64,000 nucleotides of DNA from Pseudohongiella sp. (GCF_011050365.1 NZ_DRFV01000010.1:164317-228316); one strand, 5' to 3'; positions 29,257 to 39,306 are shown, counted from the first letter of the stretch. Numbers and translations: made by a program. Notes: generated by a model from the letters alone, not told the origin.

Positions 29257-30558
29257 TTACAGTGCGTTGATATTGGCCTGCAGGTTGTCCAGAAAATGCG
29301 GCACCACCTCATTGGCCAACCGCGTTTCAGCGTTAAACATCACCACCAGCGCGATGTCATAGGCGGGCACCAACACAATTTCCGAGCGATAACCACGAAC
29401 GCCGCCACCATGATGGATGACGCGCATCCCGTCGTAGTCCAGTATGCGCCATCCCAGACCGTACCAGGCAGCTTCCACCTTTGGCCAGCGGTTAAAATAG
29501 TTGCCGTGCGGCGTTTCCACAACCGGCGTGTGCTGCAAGTCGAGCAGCGAGCGAGGCATCACCTCCGGGTACCCACCCAGATTGGCCTGTGCCCAGCGCA
29601 CCATATCGAGGATCGTTGCGTTGACACCGGCAGCCGGCCCCGTGGTGTAATACGCGGAGTTGACCGAACTCAAACGCCACCCACCGCGTCTGTACTGATG
29701 CGGCGCACTGGCATTGGGGTTGTCGCGAAAAGCTTCGTACCCCATGGACGCCCGGGTCATGCCCAATGGCAGAAAAATGTTTTCGACAACAAAATCATCG
29801 TAAGTGGTCCGCAAACTGGCCTGCACAACATCGGCGACCAGCGAAAACACCACATTCTGGTAACCGTAACACTGACCTGGCGGGCAGACAGTCGGGATCT
29901 CATGAAATTTTTCCTGAATTTTGTCATACGCCACGCCGGCATCCAGCATATTGGAAAACGCATGCGGCATCAGCCCGGTGGTATGACTGACCACATGTCT
30001 CAGTGTCATCTGTTGGGTCGCGATATCGGTGCCGATGTTGTAAGGCAGAGTCGCTGAAATGGGTTCATCCCAGGTGGAAACATTGCTGTTCACCAACTGT
30101 GAGGCAACGGTACCGGCAAAGGTTTTGGACACCGAGGCAATTCGAAACACAGTATCGTTGTCCACCGCAACACCATCCTGCACATTACGGACACCGTATG
30201 TCTGCAGCTCAAGAATGTCTGATGAGGAGACAATCGCTACCGCGACACCGGGAATGTTCTGTTCCGACACTTCCTGTTGCAGCCAGCGTTTATAGTCACT
30301 GAAGTCAGCAATGTCGGCCTGTGCAATAGGGGCCGGCAATTGTCCGGGTAACTGGTGAAACACAGGCTGGACGCCTGGTTCCGGCACAGAGGTGGGGAAG
30401 GCAGCGTCATCAGCCAGCAACGGCATCGACGACAGCACAAGGGACATGAAAACCAGAGGAGGCAGGCTGAGCACAATTGATGACAGGCGGGGTTTTGCGG
30501 TAGTTGGCAAAATACGACGTTCCGTGGGCGCGCGGTGATTTGCCATGAAAAATACCAT
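29257..30558 (-). CDS. Exported serine hydrolase of the class C beta-lactamase family
   Basis: A penicillin-binding-like serine hydrolase. The nucleophile motif SVSK is in VFRIASVSKTFAG, the second motif is YQN in CYGYQNVVFSLV, and the third is HHGGG in VIHHGGGVRGYRS. A hydrophobic stretch (SSIVLSLPPLVFMSLVLSSM) acts as signal or anchor. I start at ATG 30558 (another ATG is at 30546); codons further upstream lie in the degQ terminator. It is probably an esterase or peptidase rather than a beta-lactamase. No ampR-like gene is nearby. Confidence 0.85.
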   Translation of the reverse strand: MVFFMANHRAPTERRILPTTAKPRLSSIVLSLPPLVFMSLVLSSMPLLADDAAFPTSVPEPGVQPVFHQLPGQLPAPIAQADIADFSDYKRWLQQEVSEQNIPGVAVAIVSSSDILELQTYGVRNVQDGVAVDNDTVFRIASVSKTFAGTVASQLVNSNVSTWDEPISATLPYNIGTDIATQQMTLRHVVSHTTGLMPHAFSNMLDAGVAYDKIQEKFHEIPTVCPPGQCYGYQNVVFSLVADVVQASLRTTYDDFVVENIFLPLGMTRASMGYEAFRDNPNASAPHQYRRGGWRLSSVNSAYYTTGPAAGVNATILDMVRWAQANLGGYPEVMPRSLLDLQHTPVVETPHGNYFNRWPKVEAAWYGLGWRILDYDGMRVIHHGGGVRGYRSEIVLVPAYDIALVVMFNAETRLANEVVPHFLDNLQANINAL

Positions 30559-30622
30559 GTCATGGGGAATTTGCAAGTATCGCGCAGAGAAGGCAGCCTG
30601 ACAGAGGCGCTCACGTCCGCAT

Positions 30623-30654
30623 AAAAAAACCGACCTGCCGGGGCGACAGGTCGG
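30623..30654 (-). terminator. Rho-independent terminator of degQ
   Basis: On the minus strand CCGACCTG pairs with CAGGTCGG around a GC-rich loop, followed by seven T residues. It begins 12 nt after the degQ stop codon. Confidence 0.93.
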
Positions 30655-30665
30655 CACAAGAGGGC

Positions 30666-32072
30666 TTAAGACACAATCAAAAGCAACTGCTGTCCATCCC
30701 TCACTACACCCAGAGCAACAACTCTGGCCTCCTCACTTAACAGCTGATTGAATTCACGCAGTGATTGCGCGGGCTGCCGGTTGACCTGTGCAATGATATC
30801 GCCCGGGCGCAGACCCGCGGCCCAGGCCGGGCTGCGCTGGGCAACGTCTGCCACGACAACACCATTGCCGGCACCGGCGACATCCTGCAGCTGCGCACCC
30901 AGAAAGCGCGATTCGTCTGCCCGACGGCCATTATTGTTATCGGCACTGGCGGCTACTGCATCAGCGCCACTGGCGATGATCATTGCGTTGACCGACACTT
31001 GTTCACCGTCACGCAGCAGGCCGAGTTCAAGCACCTGGTCAACACCCGCCAGACCCACGGCATTGCGCAATTCGCGACTACTGGTGATTGACTCACCATT
31101 GACGGCGATGACGAGGTCAGACACCTGCAGGCCCACCTGGTCAGCAACCGAATCCGGCATCACCTGGGTGATCAGCGCGCCATGCTCAGCGCCCAGATGC
31201 AGGGTGTCTTCAACCAACGGCGTATGATCGCGAATAATGACCCCGAGCTGGCCACGACGCACCACGCCATCACGCTCAAGATGGGAAATAACAGCATCCA
31301 TCATATCAACCGGCACCGCAAAGCCGACCCCGGAGCTGGTGCCCGAGCCAGAGATGATGGCGGTATTGATACCGACCAGACGCCCCTGAAGATCAACCAG
31401 TGCGCCGCCGGAATTGCCGACGTTGATCGCAGCATCAGTCTGAATGAAGTCCTCATAATTATCGTTGTTGATGCCCGCTCGTCCCAGCGCACTGATAATG
31501 CCGGAAGTCACGGTCTGGCCAATACCAAACGGATTTCCGATCGCCACCACATAGTCCCCGATGCGCATGCGACCGGCGTCGGCCAGCTCAATTGCCGTCA
31601 GCCGTTCAGCTTCGACCCGCAACAGCGCAATATCGGTCTGCTCGTCGCTACCAATCAATTCAGCTTCAAGCACGCGCCCGTCGAGCAAAGCCACGTTGAT
31701 GGTGTCAGCACCCGTCACCACATGATGATTGGTGACGATGTAGCCCTCTTCACTGTCAATGACCACACCCGAACCGGCGCCTCGCGAACGCCGCACCGGG
31801 GGCTGCTGGCCATTGCCCCGGAATCCGAATACGTCAGGCATCTGCTGTACCCGGGTTACCGAAATATTCACCACCGCAGGCGTGACATCCTCCAGCATGG
31901 GCGCCAGAGAAGGCATAGTGTTGTCGTATACCATGGCGGTTTCTGCCGGTGCTGCCAGTACTGCCGGTGTTGACAGGACGGACGTCACACCTGCCGCCAA
32001 TACGGCGGCGGTCAACACCGTTTTGTTCAGGGATTTATACGCATATCGTTTAAACTCACTCATCAGTCTCAT
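30666..32072 (-). CDS. degQ: Periplasmic Do-like serine protease (DegQ/HtrA)
   Basis: Degrades or refolds misfolded envelope proteins. ATG 32072 lies nine bases after AAGGAG; a GTG six bases earlier is too close to it. The 468-residue protein has a signal peptide (TVLTAAVLAAGVTSVLSTPAVLA), a trypsin-like domain with His in VTNHHVVTG, Asp in EQTDIALLRV and Ser in VGNSGGALVDL, and two PDZ domains (about 265-355 and 385-468). The loop after the signal is short, nearer DegQ than DegP. It is divergent from a winged-helix regulator gene. Confidence 0.92.
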   Translation of the reverse strand: MRLMSEFKRYAYKSLNKTVLTAAVLAAGVTSVLSTPAVLAAPAETAMVYDNTMPSLAPMLEDVTPAVVNISVTRVQQMPDVFGFRGNGQQPPVRRSRGAGSGVVIDSEEGYIVTNHHVVTGADTINVALLDGRVLEAELIGSDEQTDIALLRVEAERLTAIELADAGRMRIGDYVVAIGNPFGIGQTVTSGIISALGRAGINNDNYEDFIQTDAAINVGNSGGALVDLQGRLVGINTAIISGSGTSSGVGFAVPVDMMDAVISHLERDGVVRRGQLGVIIRDHTPLVEDTLHLGAEHGALITQVMPDSVADQVGLQVSDLVIAVNGESITSSRELRNAVGLAGVDQVLELGLLRDGEQVSVNAMIIASGADAVAASADNNNGRRADESRFLGAQLQDVAGAGNGVVVADVAQRSPAWAAGLRPGDIIAQVNRQPAQSLREFNQLLSEEARVVALGVVRDGQQLLLIVS

Positions 32073-32289
32073 CGCCACTACTCCTTATCGGTTGATTTGC
32101 CAGGCTGTGCCGGGCGTGGTCTGGCTACGGACTTGAAGATAGGACTTGCGGACGCCATATACCTGAAGGAAAGCGGAAAAAAACATCCGGAAATTGTGAA
32201 GTTGGCACTTTTTTGCCTTTAAACGGTCTCAGTTAACGATAACCAGCAAAGTTTTGGGTTGGCGCGATATGATCGAGGAAACTGCCTCT

Positions 32290-33432
32290 ATGAATACCAC
32301 AATGGATACAACGCTCGCAGACAATGATTCGCTGTCATATTCAACATTGATGAACAGCCATGTTTTTGTGCTGGATTGCTGGCTTGTTTATCCAACACGC
32401 AATCTGATAGAGCACAAATTTAATGCAGACGACAGCCGGCTATTGGAACCCAGGCTGATGCGCCTGCTTTGCCTGCTGGCAGCATCAGCAGATGCTGTGG
32501 TGGCCCGCGAGGACATAATTACCGTGCTTTGGCCCAGAGTGGTGGTCAATGAAAACTCCCTGACCAGGGCGGTTTCGGATTTGCGACGAGCACTGACCGC
32601 CGCGGGCGACAAACGCTCCGCATTGATACAGACAATCCCCAAGCGGGGCTACCGCCTGACACTGCCACCGGTTGTCTCCGGGCCGCCAGCCCGTCCGGTA
32701 TCAACCGGCCCTGCAAACGCCGGCAACAGCACGACGCGCCACTGGGCCAGACGCTGGACGCCAAGTATCGCCGCCGGCTTCATTCTGGCGCTGGCCCTTG
32801 CTGTGCGCGTAGGCGACGATGGCCAGCGCACGCCCCTGGTGGCACAGCTGCCAACATCAGCCACAGCGACTGAGGTGGGCAGGCAACAACCGCTGCCGCA
32901 CTACGACCGTGTTATTGGTAAATCTGCCGCGTCAACAACTGCACAAGAGGCCGAGGCAATGCCTGCCGGTCTGTTCAGGGACAGCGATACGTCCTATCCG
33001 ATCGCCAGACTGGGCAACGCGCCGTCATGGCAAAACACCCCGGCAACGATGCCGGGTATGACCCAGCCTGGCCTTGAAGAAAAATCGGGGGTTGGCAAAC
33101 TTCAGGGGCAGTCCATGCTGACGCCGGACGGCCAGTTACTGGCTTATGTCGATTACCATGAGGGCATTGCCAGCCTCAACCTGCGCCCGGTCATGGCCGA
33201 GGCAGAGCCCTGGGTCGCGTTCACCACCGATGAGCGCATCTTCCAGCTGCAATGGTCGCCACTGGACGCCGGCATTCTGCTCACCGTTGGCCAGACTGCC
33301 GTCGACACCGACACCGCATCCTATCTGCGCCTGATGCTGCTGGATCTGGAGACCCTGACGGTGCAGGAGTTATACCGGAGGGAGCTGCCCGCCGAGCAAG
33401 CCCGCACGCAGGGTATCGGCAACCTGACTTAG
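32290..33432 (+). CDS. CadC/ToxR-type membrane-anchored winged-helix regulator with short periplasmic part
   Basis: ATG 32290 follows GAGGAA and gives 380 residues. The N-terminal OmpR/PhoB winged helix (about 15-130) includes LMRLLCLLAASADAVVARED, ENSLTRAVSDLRRAL and the wing IQTIPKRGYRLTLP. A Pro-rich linker leads to one membrane helix (SIAAGFILALALAVRV). The C-terminal part has PD40/WD40-like beta strands (SMLTPDGQLLAYVDYHEG, IFQLQWSPLDAGILL) but stops after about two blades, shorter than relatives with full propellers. Divergent from degQ, it may sense envelope stress; the ligand is unknown. Confidence 0.8.
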   Translation: MNTTMDTTLADNDSLSYSTLMNSHVFVLDCWLVYPTRNLIEHKFNADDSRLLEPRLMRLLCLLAASADAVVAREDIITVLWPRVVVNENSLTRAVSDLRRALTAAGDKRSALIQTIPKRGYRLTLPPVVSGPPARPVSTGPANAGNSTTRHWARRWTPSIAAGFILALALAVRVGDDGQRTPLVAQLPTSATATEVGRQQPLPHYDRVIGKSAASTTAQEAEAMPAGLFRDSDTSYPIARLGNAPSWQNTPATMPGMTQPGLEEKSGVGKLQGQSMLTPDGQLLAYVDYHEGIASLNLRPVMAEAEPWVAFTTDERIFQLQWSPLDAGILLTVGQTAVDTDTASYLRLMLLDLETLTVQELYRRELPAEQARTQGIGNLT

Positions 33433-33441
33433 GCGGCTGGA

Positions 33442-34701
33442 TCAGGGCTGCACCGTCAGTGCCTCTGACACGCGCAGCGCACTGACCACGCCGTCTTCGT
33501 GAAACCCTTTGCCCCACCAGGCGCCGCAGAACCAGGTGCGCTGCACGCCATTGATGCGTGACCATTGGGTCTGTGCATGCGCCGCGTCCCGGGTGAAGAC
33601 GGGATGCGCATAATTAAACTGTCCCAGTATCTGGGCCGGATCGATACGATCAGTGTCATTCAGACTGACCAGGAACCGGGTACTGCCGGCAATGCCCATC
33701 AGCCGGTTCATGTCGTATGTCACTCGTGGCAAGCCGCTGCGATCTTCGGTCAGAAAATAATTCCAGCTGGCCCATGCGCGCCTGTTGTCGGGCATCACGG
33801 CAACATCGGTATGCAGCACTACATCATTGGCCTGGTAGCGCACGGCGGACAGGACGTCGTGCTCATCGGTGCTGGCGTCGCGTAACAGGCTGAGGCTCTG
33901 GTCACTGTGGCAAGCCAGCACTACCTGATCAAACTGCTCAACATTGTCGTGGGTGACCACGTTCACATGATCAGCCTGACGCTCGATACCGGTCACCGGT
34001 GTCGACAGGCGGATGCGATCGGCAAACCCCCGACTCATGGGTTTCAGATAAGCGCCCGAACCTCCCGCCAGCGTACGCCACTGGGGTCGGTCATGCACAT
34101 TAAGCAAGCCGTGGCGCACCATGAACGGCACCATAAAACGAACCGGAAACTCAAGCATGCGCTGAAACGGTGTCGACCAGATGGCCGAGGCCATCGGCAC
34201 CAGATAATAGTCCCTGAACCTGTTACTCAGGCCCAGGCTTTTGACATAGTCCTGCAACTGCAGATCAGGTATCCGGTTATTGTCAAAATCGCTGATCGCC
34301 TGCTTGTTGAAGCGCAGGATATCGAGCAGCATGCTGATGTATGAGGGCGACAGCAAATTGCGGCGTTGTGCGAACAAACCGTTATACAAGGCAAAACGGC
34401 CATTGACACCGGCGTATTCCAGACCCGTGGCCTGGCAGCTGACGCCGAAGCTCATGTCGGAATCCCGCCACTGGACACCCAGCTCGTTCATCAGCTCGAT
34501 GAAATTGGGATAGGTCCAGTCATTGAAGACGATGAAACCGGTGTCAATCGCGTGCTGTCGGCCATCGACCGATACCTCGACGGTGGCGGTGTGGCCGCCA
34601 ATACGGTCGTCAGCCTCGAACACAGTAATATCGTGCTGACGATGCAATTTATAGGCAGCAGTCAAGCCGGCGATGCCGGATCCTACGATGGCTATTTTCA
34701 C
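33442..34701 (-). CDS. FAD-dependent amine oxidase-like protein
   Basis: A 419-residue flavoprotein starting (GTG) MKIAIVGSGIAGLTAAYKLH, the FAD dinucleotide motif. It has FEADDRIGGHTATVEV, DTGFIVFNDWTYPNFIEL and FCGAWWGKGFHEDGVVSALR. These match a proteobacterial family usually annotated NAD/FAD-binding protein and often found with DUF1365 and cyclopropane-fatty-acid synthase genes, none of which are beside it here. The substrate is unknown. It is the last gene of a minus-strand block. Confidence 0.87.
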   Translation of the reverse strand: MKIAIVGSGIAGLTAAYKLHRQHDITVFEADDRIGGHTATVEVSVDGRQHAIDTGFIVFNDWTYPNFIELMNELGVQWRDSDMSFGVSCQATGLEYAGVNGRFALYNGLFAQRRNLLSPSYISMLLDILRFNKQAISDFDNNRIPDLQLQDYVKSLGLSNRFRDYYLVPMASAIWSTPFQRMLEFPVRFMVPFMVRHGLLNVHDRPQWRTLAGGSGAYLKPMSRGFADRIRLSTPVTGIERQADHVNVVTHDNVEQFDQVVLACHSDQSLSLLRDASTDEHDVLSAVRYQANDVVLHTDVAVMPDNRRAWASWNYFLTEDRSGLPRVTYDMNRLMGIAGSTRFLVSLNDTDRIDPAQILGQFNYAHPVFTRDAAHAQTQWSRINGVQRTWFCGAWWGKGFHEDGVVSALRVSEALTVQP

Positions 34702-34737
34702 GGCGGGAATCTCTGACTTGGGTGGTGCATATACGCG

Positions 34738-34774
34738 AAGGGGCCCGCGCCGGATCAGCCGGTGCAGGCCCCTT
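34738..34774. terminator. GC-rich hairpin after the acyl-CoA dehydrogenase gene
   Basis: AAGGGGCC pairs with GGCCCCTT, with further GC and CCGG pairs inside. It lies 30 bp beyond the acyl-CoA dehydrogenase stop on the minus strand. No T-tract follows, so termination is uncertain; it may instead protect the mRNA 3' end. Confidence 0.45.
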
Positions 34775-34803
34775 AAGTACTACTACCGGCTACAGTCACC
34801 GGC

Positions 34804-36018
34804 TCAGGCGAATTTTGCCAGTTCCTTGCGAGCCACCACGCGACGGTGGACTTCGTCGGGACCGTCGGCCAGACGCAGTGTCCGTTGCGACGTCCACAAT
34901 GCAGCCAGCGGGGTATCCTGTGATACACCGGTGGCGCCATACATCTGAATGGCACGATCGATGACACGCAACGCCATGTTGGGCACTGCTACCTTGATCT
35001 GCGAAATGGCATCACGTGCCGCCTTGTTGCCGATGGTATCCATCAGGTAGGCAGCCTTGAACACCAGCAGTCGACACATTTCAATTTCGATACGGCTGTC
35101 AGCAATCACGTCGTAGTTGCCGCCCAGTTCCGCCAGTGGTTTACCGAATGCTTCACGACTCAGCGCACGCGTGCACATCAGATCCAGTGCACGTTCAGCG
35201 GCTCCGATCGAGCGCATGCAATGATGAATGCGACCTGGCCCCAGACGGCCCTGCGAGATTTCAAAACCGCGACCCCGGCCCAGAATGATATTTTCTTTCG
35301 GCACCCGGACATTGCTGAACCGTATATGCATATGGCCGTGCGGTGCATCATCCTTGCCGAACACTTCCATCGGGCGCAGCACGTCAACACCGGGGGCGTC
35401 CATCGGTACCAGAATCTGCGACTGACGGTTGTGCTTGGGCGCTTCGGGATCGGTGACCACCATGACGATCATGATTTTGCAGCGCGCATCACCGGCACCG
35501 GAGATATAAAACTTTTCACCATTGATCACCCATTCATCACCGTCAAGCACAGCCCGGGTGGCAATATTGGTGGCGTCTGACGAAGCCACATCGGGCTCGG
35601 TCATGGCAAATGCGGAACGGATCTCGCCCGCCAGCAATGGCTTCAGCCATTGTTCTTTTTGCTCTTCCGAACCGTATCGCTCGAGTACTTCCATGTTGCC
35701 AGTGTCCGGTGCACTGCAGTTGAATGCTTCAGACGCCAGCCGGCTGCGACCCATGATCTCGGCCAGATGGGCGTATTCCAGGTTGCTGATACCGGCGCCG
35801 CCCTGGCTTTTCGGCAAAAAGAAGTTCCACAATCCCAGGGTTTTGGCCTTGGCCTTGAGGCTCCCCATGATTTCTTCCTGCCTTGGCGTGTGAGACCAGC
35901 GGTCACCTACACTGACTTCATCGTGATATTCCTTTTCCACGGCAGCCACGTCCACTTCGACGAATTCGCGAATTTTTTCGCGCACTTTTTGCATTTCTTC
36001 AGACAGTCCCAGATTCAT
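34804..36018 (-). CDS. Acyl-CoA dehydrogenase
   Basis: An FAD enzyme that makes 2-enoyl-CoA and hands electrons to ETF. The 404 residues show [20 protein letters not shown] central strands, [30 protein letters not shown], the [22 protein letters not shown] segment, and [16 protein letters not shown] near the end. The sequence best fits the long ACAD10/11-like subgroup without the kinase domain. GAGGTATCGGGA precedes the ATG. It lies 75 bp downstream of an SDR gene in the same direction. Confidence 0.92.
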   Translation of the reverse strand: MNLGLSEEMQKVREKIREFVEVDVAAVEKEYHDEVSVGDRWSHTPRQEEIMGSLKAKAKTLGLWNFFLPKSQGGAGISNLEYAHLAEIMGRSRLASEAFNCSAPDTGNMEVLERYGSEEQKEQWLKPLLAGEIRSAFAMTEPDVASSDATNIATRAVLDGDEWVINGEKFYISGAGDARCKIMIVMVVTDPEAPKHNRQSQILVPMDAPGVDVLRPMEVFGKDDAPHGHMHIRFSNVRVPKENIILGRGRGFEISQGRLGPGRIHHCMRSIGAAERALDLMCTRALSREAFGKPLAELGGNYDVIADSRIEIEMCRLLVFKAAYLMDTIGNKAARDAISQIKVAVPNMALRVIDRAIQMYGATGVSQDTPLAALWTSQRTLRLADGPDEVHRRVVARKELAKFA

Positions 36019-36093
36019 TCCCGATACCTCATGATGGTTTTTTTGTTGTGATCCGCTTGACGGTCACGCGATTTTGATCGACTTGCAATGGCT

Positions 36094-36858
36094 TCAACCC
36101 GTAATAGTGCCACCGCCGTCAACGACCAGCGTTTGCCCGGTCGTGAAACTGCCGGCGTCAGATGCCAGATAGATCGCCGCACCGGCAATCTCGTCCGGCT
36201 CACCAATGCGACGCAATGGATACTTGGAGACCGTCGCTTTATAGGTTTCCGGATTTTCCCACAGCGCCTTGGCAAAATCGGTCCTGATCAGACCCGGGGC
36301 GATACAGTTAACGCGGATGTTTTTCGGCCCCCATTCGACTGCGAGATTGCGTGCAATCTGCATGTCTGCCGCTTTCGATATGCCGTAGGCACCCAACACG
36401 TCTGTGCCTTTCAGACCAGCGATGGATGACACGATAATGGTGGCACCGCCACCGTTTTCAGCCATGCCCGGCAGCACCAGTTGGCACAACCGATGGGCAC
36501 TGCCAATATTGGAGTGCATGATCTTGTCGAAGGCCTCATCAGGGATATCCTGTGACGGGCCGTAAAACGGGTTCAGCGCAGCATTGATGACCAGAATATC
36601 GATCTTGCCGTAATGCTTGATAGTCGCATCAACGAGGGTCTTGAGCTGCTCCTTGTAGTTGATATTGCAGGCAACCGGTAACGCCTCGCCGCCGTTGGCA
36701 TTGATGCTGGCCGCGACTTCGTCACAGGCATCCTGATTACGGCTGGAAATCACCACTTTGGCACCCGCAGCGGCCATATGCGTTGCAATTGCCAGCCCGA
36801 TACCCTTGGTCGAGCCGGTGATCAGGGCCACTTTTCCGCTCAGATCGAATAAGTTCAT
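36094..36858 (-). CDS. Short-chain dehydrogenase/reductase
   Basis: ATG 36858 with GGGAG upstream gives 254 residues starting MNLFDLSGKVALITGSTKGI. This is a classical SDR with TGSTKGIG, NAALNP, catalytic Ser in IIVSSIAGL and Tyr-Lys in YGISKAADM, and the end PLRRIGEPDEIAGAAIYLAS. It likely acts on a hydroxyacyl-CoA or related alcohol given its acyl-CoA dehydrogenase neighbour. Substrate and cofactor preference are not settled. Confidence 0.9.
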   Translation of the reverse strand: MNLFDLSGKVALITGSTKGIGLAIATHMAAAGAKVVISSRNQDACDEVAASINANGGEALPVACNINYKEQLKTLVDATIKHYGKIDILVINAALNPFYGPSQDIPDEAFDKIMHSNIGSAHRLCQLVLPGMAENGGGATIIVSSIAGLKGTDVLGAYGISKAADMQIARNLAVEWGPKNIRVNCIAPGLIRTDFAKALWENPETYKATVSKYPLRRIGEPDEIAGAAIYLASDAGSFTTGQTLVVDGGGTITG

Positions 36859-37032
36859 CTCTGCTCCCTCTTCCGCATCGCATTCGTCTCGCACGATGCC
36901 CGTTGTTGTCGGACCCTCAAGCAACACACGCTTATAAGTCCTGTGAATTTTGCTTCCCAGCATTATAACAGCGAAGCAGGGCAACGAAAACGTCTTATGT
37001 CAGGCAATCACATGACACGCGGCTCATCGCAG

Positions 37033-37875
37033 TCAGGCGTCCGTCATCCAGGGCCTCGTACCTTTGCTGACATGGGTGCCACCATCGACCGGAATCACTG
37101 CGCCATTGGTGTAGGCACCCGCCCGCGAGGCCAGATAAACCAGCACCCCGGCAATCTCTTCCGGCTCGCCGGCTCTGCCCATCGGACTATCGGCGGCAAT
37201 ATCATCACCAAACTCACGTAATACGTAATCCGTCATGCGGGACTGGAAAAAACCGGGCGCCACAGCATTCACCGTAATCTGACGTGGCCCCAAATCAACC
37301 GCCAGTGTATGTGTCAGGTGATGCAGAGCTGCCTTGCTGGCGGAATAGGCGAACGTGGGCACGCGCTGCACGATGGGAACCTGCAATCCATCCATGGAAC
37401 CGATGTTAATCACCCGTGCCGGGTCTGCCGCGGAGGCCGCCTGCTCCAACAATGGCAACAAATCCCGGGTCAGTGAAAACACTGCATTCACATTGGTCGC
37501 CATGACTTTGGCAAACGCATCGTCGGGATACTCTTCAATTCTGGCACCCCAGTTGGCGCCGGCGTTGTTGACCAGTATGGACAGCCCGAGACCCTCAAAG
37601 TGCTGCCGCAAATCGTCGCACAAACGTTGCCTGTCATCAGCCCGGGTGACATCTGCGGCAATCGCCCGGCAGTCACCCAGAGGCTGCAACTGCGCCAGCG
37701 CCTGGTCACATTTCTCCTGTTTGCGCGAGGCAATCACGACACGCACACCCGCACGCAACAGGGTTTCGGCCATGATAAAACCGAGACCACTGCTGCCACC
37801 GGTCACCAGTGCCGTCTTGCCAGCCAACCCGAAAAGTTGGCCAACAGACAGCGACGATTGTTGTGCTGTTGACAT
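37033..37875 (-). CDS. Short-chain dehydrogenase/reductase
   Basis: A 280-residue classical SDR with LFGLAGKTALVTGGSSGLGF, NNAGANWG, catalytic Ser in VINIGSMDGLQ and Tyr-Lys in FAYSASKAALHHLTHTLAVD. It starts 3 bp after the CurA-like gene ends, so the two are surely co-transcribed. The active-site Ser is offset to GSMDG as in gluconate-5-dehydrogenase-like members. Substrate unknown. Confidence 0.9.
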   Translation of the reverse strand: MSTAQQSSLSVGQLFGLAGKTALVTGGSSGLGFIMAETLLRAGVRVVIASRKQEKCDQALAQLQPLGDCRAIAADVTRADDRQRLCDDLRQHFEGLGLSILVNNAGANWGARIEEYPDDAFAKVMATNVNAVFSLTRDLLPLLEQAASAADPARVINIGSMDGLQVPIVQRVPTFAYSASKAALHHLTHTLAVDLGPRQITVNAVAPGFFQSRMTDYVLREFGDDIAADSPMGRAGEPEEIAGVLVYLASRAGAYTNGAVIPVDGGTHVSKGTRPWMTDA

Positions 37876-37878
37876 GAA

Positions 37879-38895
37879 TTATTCGTCCGCTATCTTGACC
37901 AGTTGCTTGCCGAAGTTGCGACCACGCAACAGTCCCCGGAACAGCTCGGGTGCATTTTCCAGGCCCTCACCTACCGATTCGCGGTATTTGATTTTATCCG
38001 CGTTAACCCAGGCGCCAAGCTTCTCGGTCGCCTCCGGCCAGCGATCCTGCCATTCGGTGACCACAAAGAAACGATGCTCAGGCACATCGTCCAGTGTTTT
38101 CAGAATATGGAAAGGCGTTTCCGCTTTGGTAATGTCAGTGTCGTTGTAGTTAGAGATATAGCCGCATATAGGGACTCGTGCGCCCTTGTTGAGTAATGGG
38201 GCAACCGCCCTGGTCACATCACCGCCGACATTCTCAAAATAGATATCAATACCATCAGGGCAAGCTGCTTTCAGCTTCTCTGCCAGATTTCCGCTCTTGT
38301 AGTCCAGGCAGTCATCAAAGCCAAGTTCTTCTTTCACATAACGACATTTCTCGTCACCGCCGGCAATCCCGATGGCGCGCAGACCCAGTATTTTGGCAAG
38401 CTGCCCGACGACCGAACCCACCGCACCAGAGGCGGCGGCAACCACGAGCGTTTCGCCGGCTTTGGGTTTGCCGACTTCCGTCAACCCGAAAAAGGCCGTG
38501 CGGCCCGGCATGCCAACAACACCCAGGTGGGCCGACAATGTGCCGTTTTTCAGATCCACTTTCATCAACCGGGGCTCATCATCGTCTGCCACGATCATGC
38601 TCTGCCAGCCCATATGCGCCGTCACGTGATCACCCACCTGAAAGCGCGAAGATTTGGAGGCAACAACCACGCCGGCGGATTCACCCGTGATGACATCACC
38701 TATCTGCAGCGGCTGCGCATAGGATTTGACGTCATTCATACGACCCCGCATATAGGGGTCAAGCGACAGCCAGATAACTTTGATCAGTATTTGTCCCGAT
38801 TGCAATTCAGGCACATCTTCCTGAACCAGACTGAAGCAATCGTCACCGGGCTCGCCAACCGGACGCTTAGCCAATAACATCTTGTTATTCTTCAT
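37879..38895 (-). CDS. NADP-dependent zinc-free MDR oxidoreductase (CurA / leukotriene B4 dehydrogenase-like)
   Basis: ATG 38895 after AAGGAG gives 338 residues. It is a zinc-independent medium-chain reductase that reduces enone double bonds with NADPH. Motifs are WLSLDPYMRGRMND, VVAAASGAVGSVVGQLAKI (NADPH site), YFENVGGDVTRAV and the late IKYRESVGEGLENAPELFRG. It heads the CurA-SDR-SDR-acyl-CoA dehydrogenase series on the minus strand. Confidence 0.92.
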   Translation of the reverse strand: MKNNKMLLAKRPVGEPGDDCFSLVQEDVPELQSGQILIKVIWLSLDPYMRGRMNDVKSYAQPLQIGDVITGESAGVVVASKSSRFQVGDHVTAHMGWQSMIVADDDEPRLMKVDLKNGTLSAHLGVVGMPGRTAFFGLTEVGKPKAGETLVVAAASGAVGSVVGQLAKILGLRAIGIAGGDEKCRYVKEELGFDDCLDYKSGNLAEKLKAACPDGIDIYFENVGGDVTRAVAPLLNKGARVPICGYISNYNDTDITKAETPFHILKTLDDVPEHRFFVVTEWQDRWPEATEKLGAWVNADKIKYRESVGEGLENAPELFRGLLRGRNFGKQLVKIADE

Positions 38896-39306
38896 ATTAA
38901 CTCCTTTATTCGACAAAAATCGCACACTAAGATGACCTGCATACTAGCTCACCCACAACCCGACTCACAACCAGTCATATCGCCATCACCCGCTGGCGCA
39001 GCAAAACGCCGCCGCACGCGCACGGCCTGCAGCTGCTGCAGGTGCAGGCCGTACCTGAGCAGACAGATTGAAAGCGGAATAAGTCATCAAAATGCTGCAA
39101 CATTTGATCGAATGCGCAATCTAAGTAATTAACAACAATAGGCCGGGCGGTCGCCAGCGTGCTACCAATTGCCGCAGAATCGCTTTTCTGATGCCGGTTT
39201 TTGTATATACTCAAAGAGTGCCCATCCGGGCGATAGGCAACGATAACAAGGGCAAATACAAGCCTGCAGCCATCGCCAGAGAAGGTATCCGTGGGGAGGG
39301 AAAATT
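38896..39306. other. Intergenic region between divergent genes
   Basis: This 411-bp gap lies between the CurA-like gene and the TonB_C-like gene. It holds a GC-rich inverted repeat CGGCCTGCA...TGCAGGCCG at about 39022-39050, and near 39200 a TGTATATACT element that could be a -10 for the plus-strand gene. No convincing ORF or RNA gene was seen. Confidence 0.5.

Noticed and set aside
31182..31973. 263-residue open frame on the plus strand
   Set aside because: Antisense to degQ; composition unlike a real protein (His/Gln/Arg-rich).
38975..39214. 79-residue Cys-rich open frame on the minus strand
   Set aside because: No ribosome site; cysteines come from a CTGCAG-rich inverted repeat.
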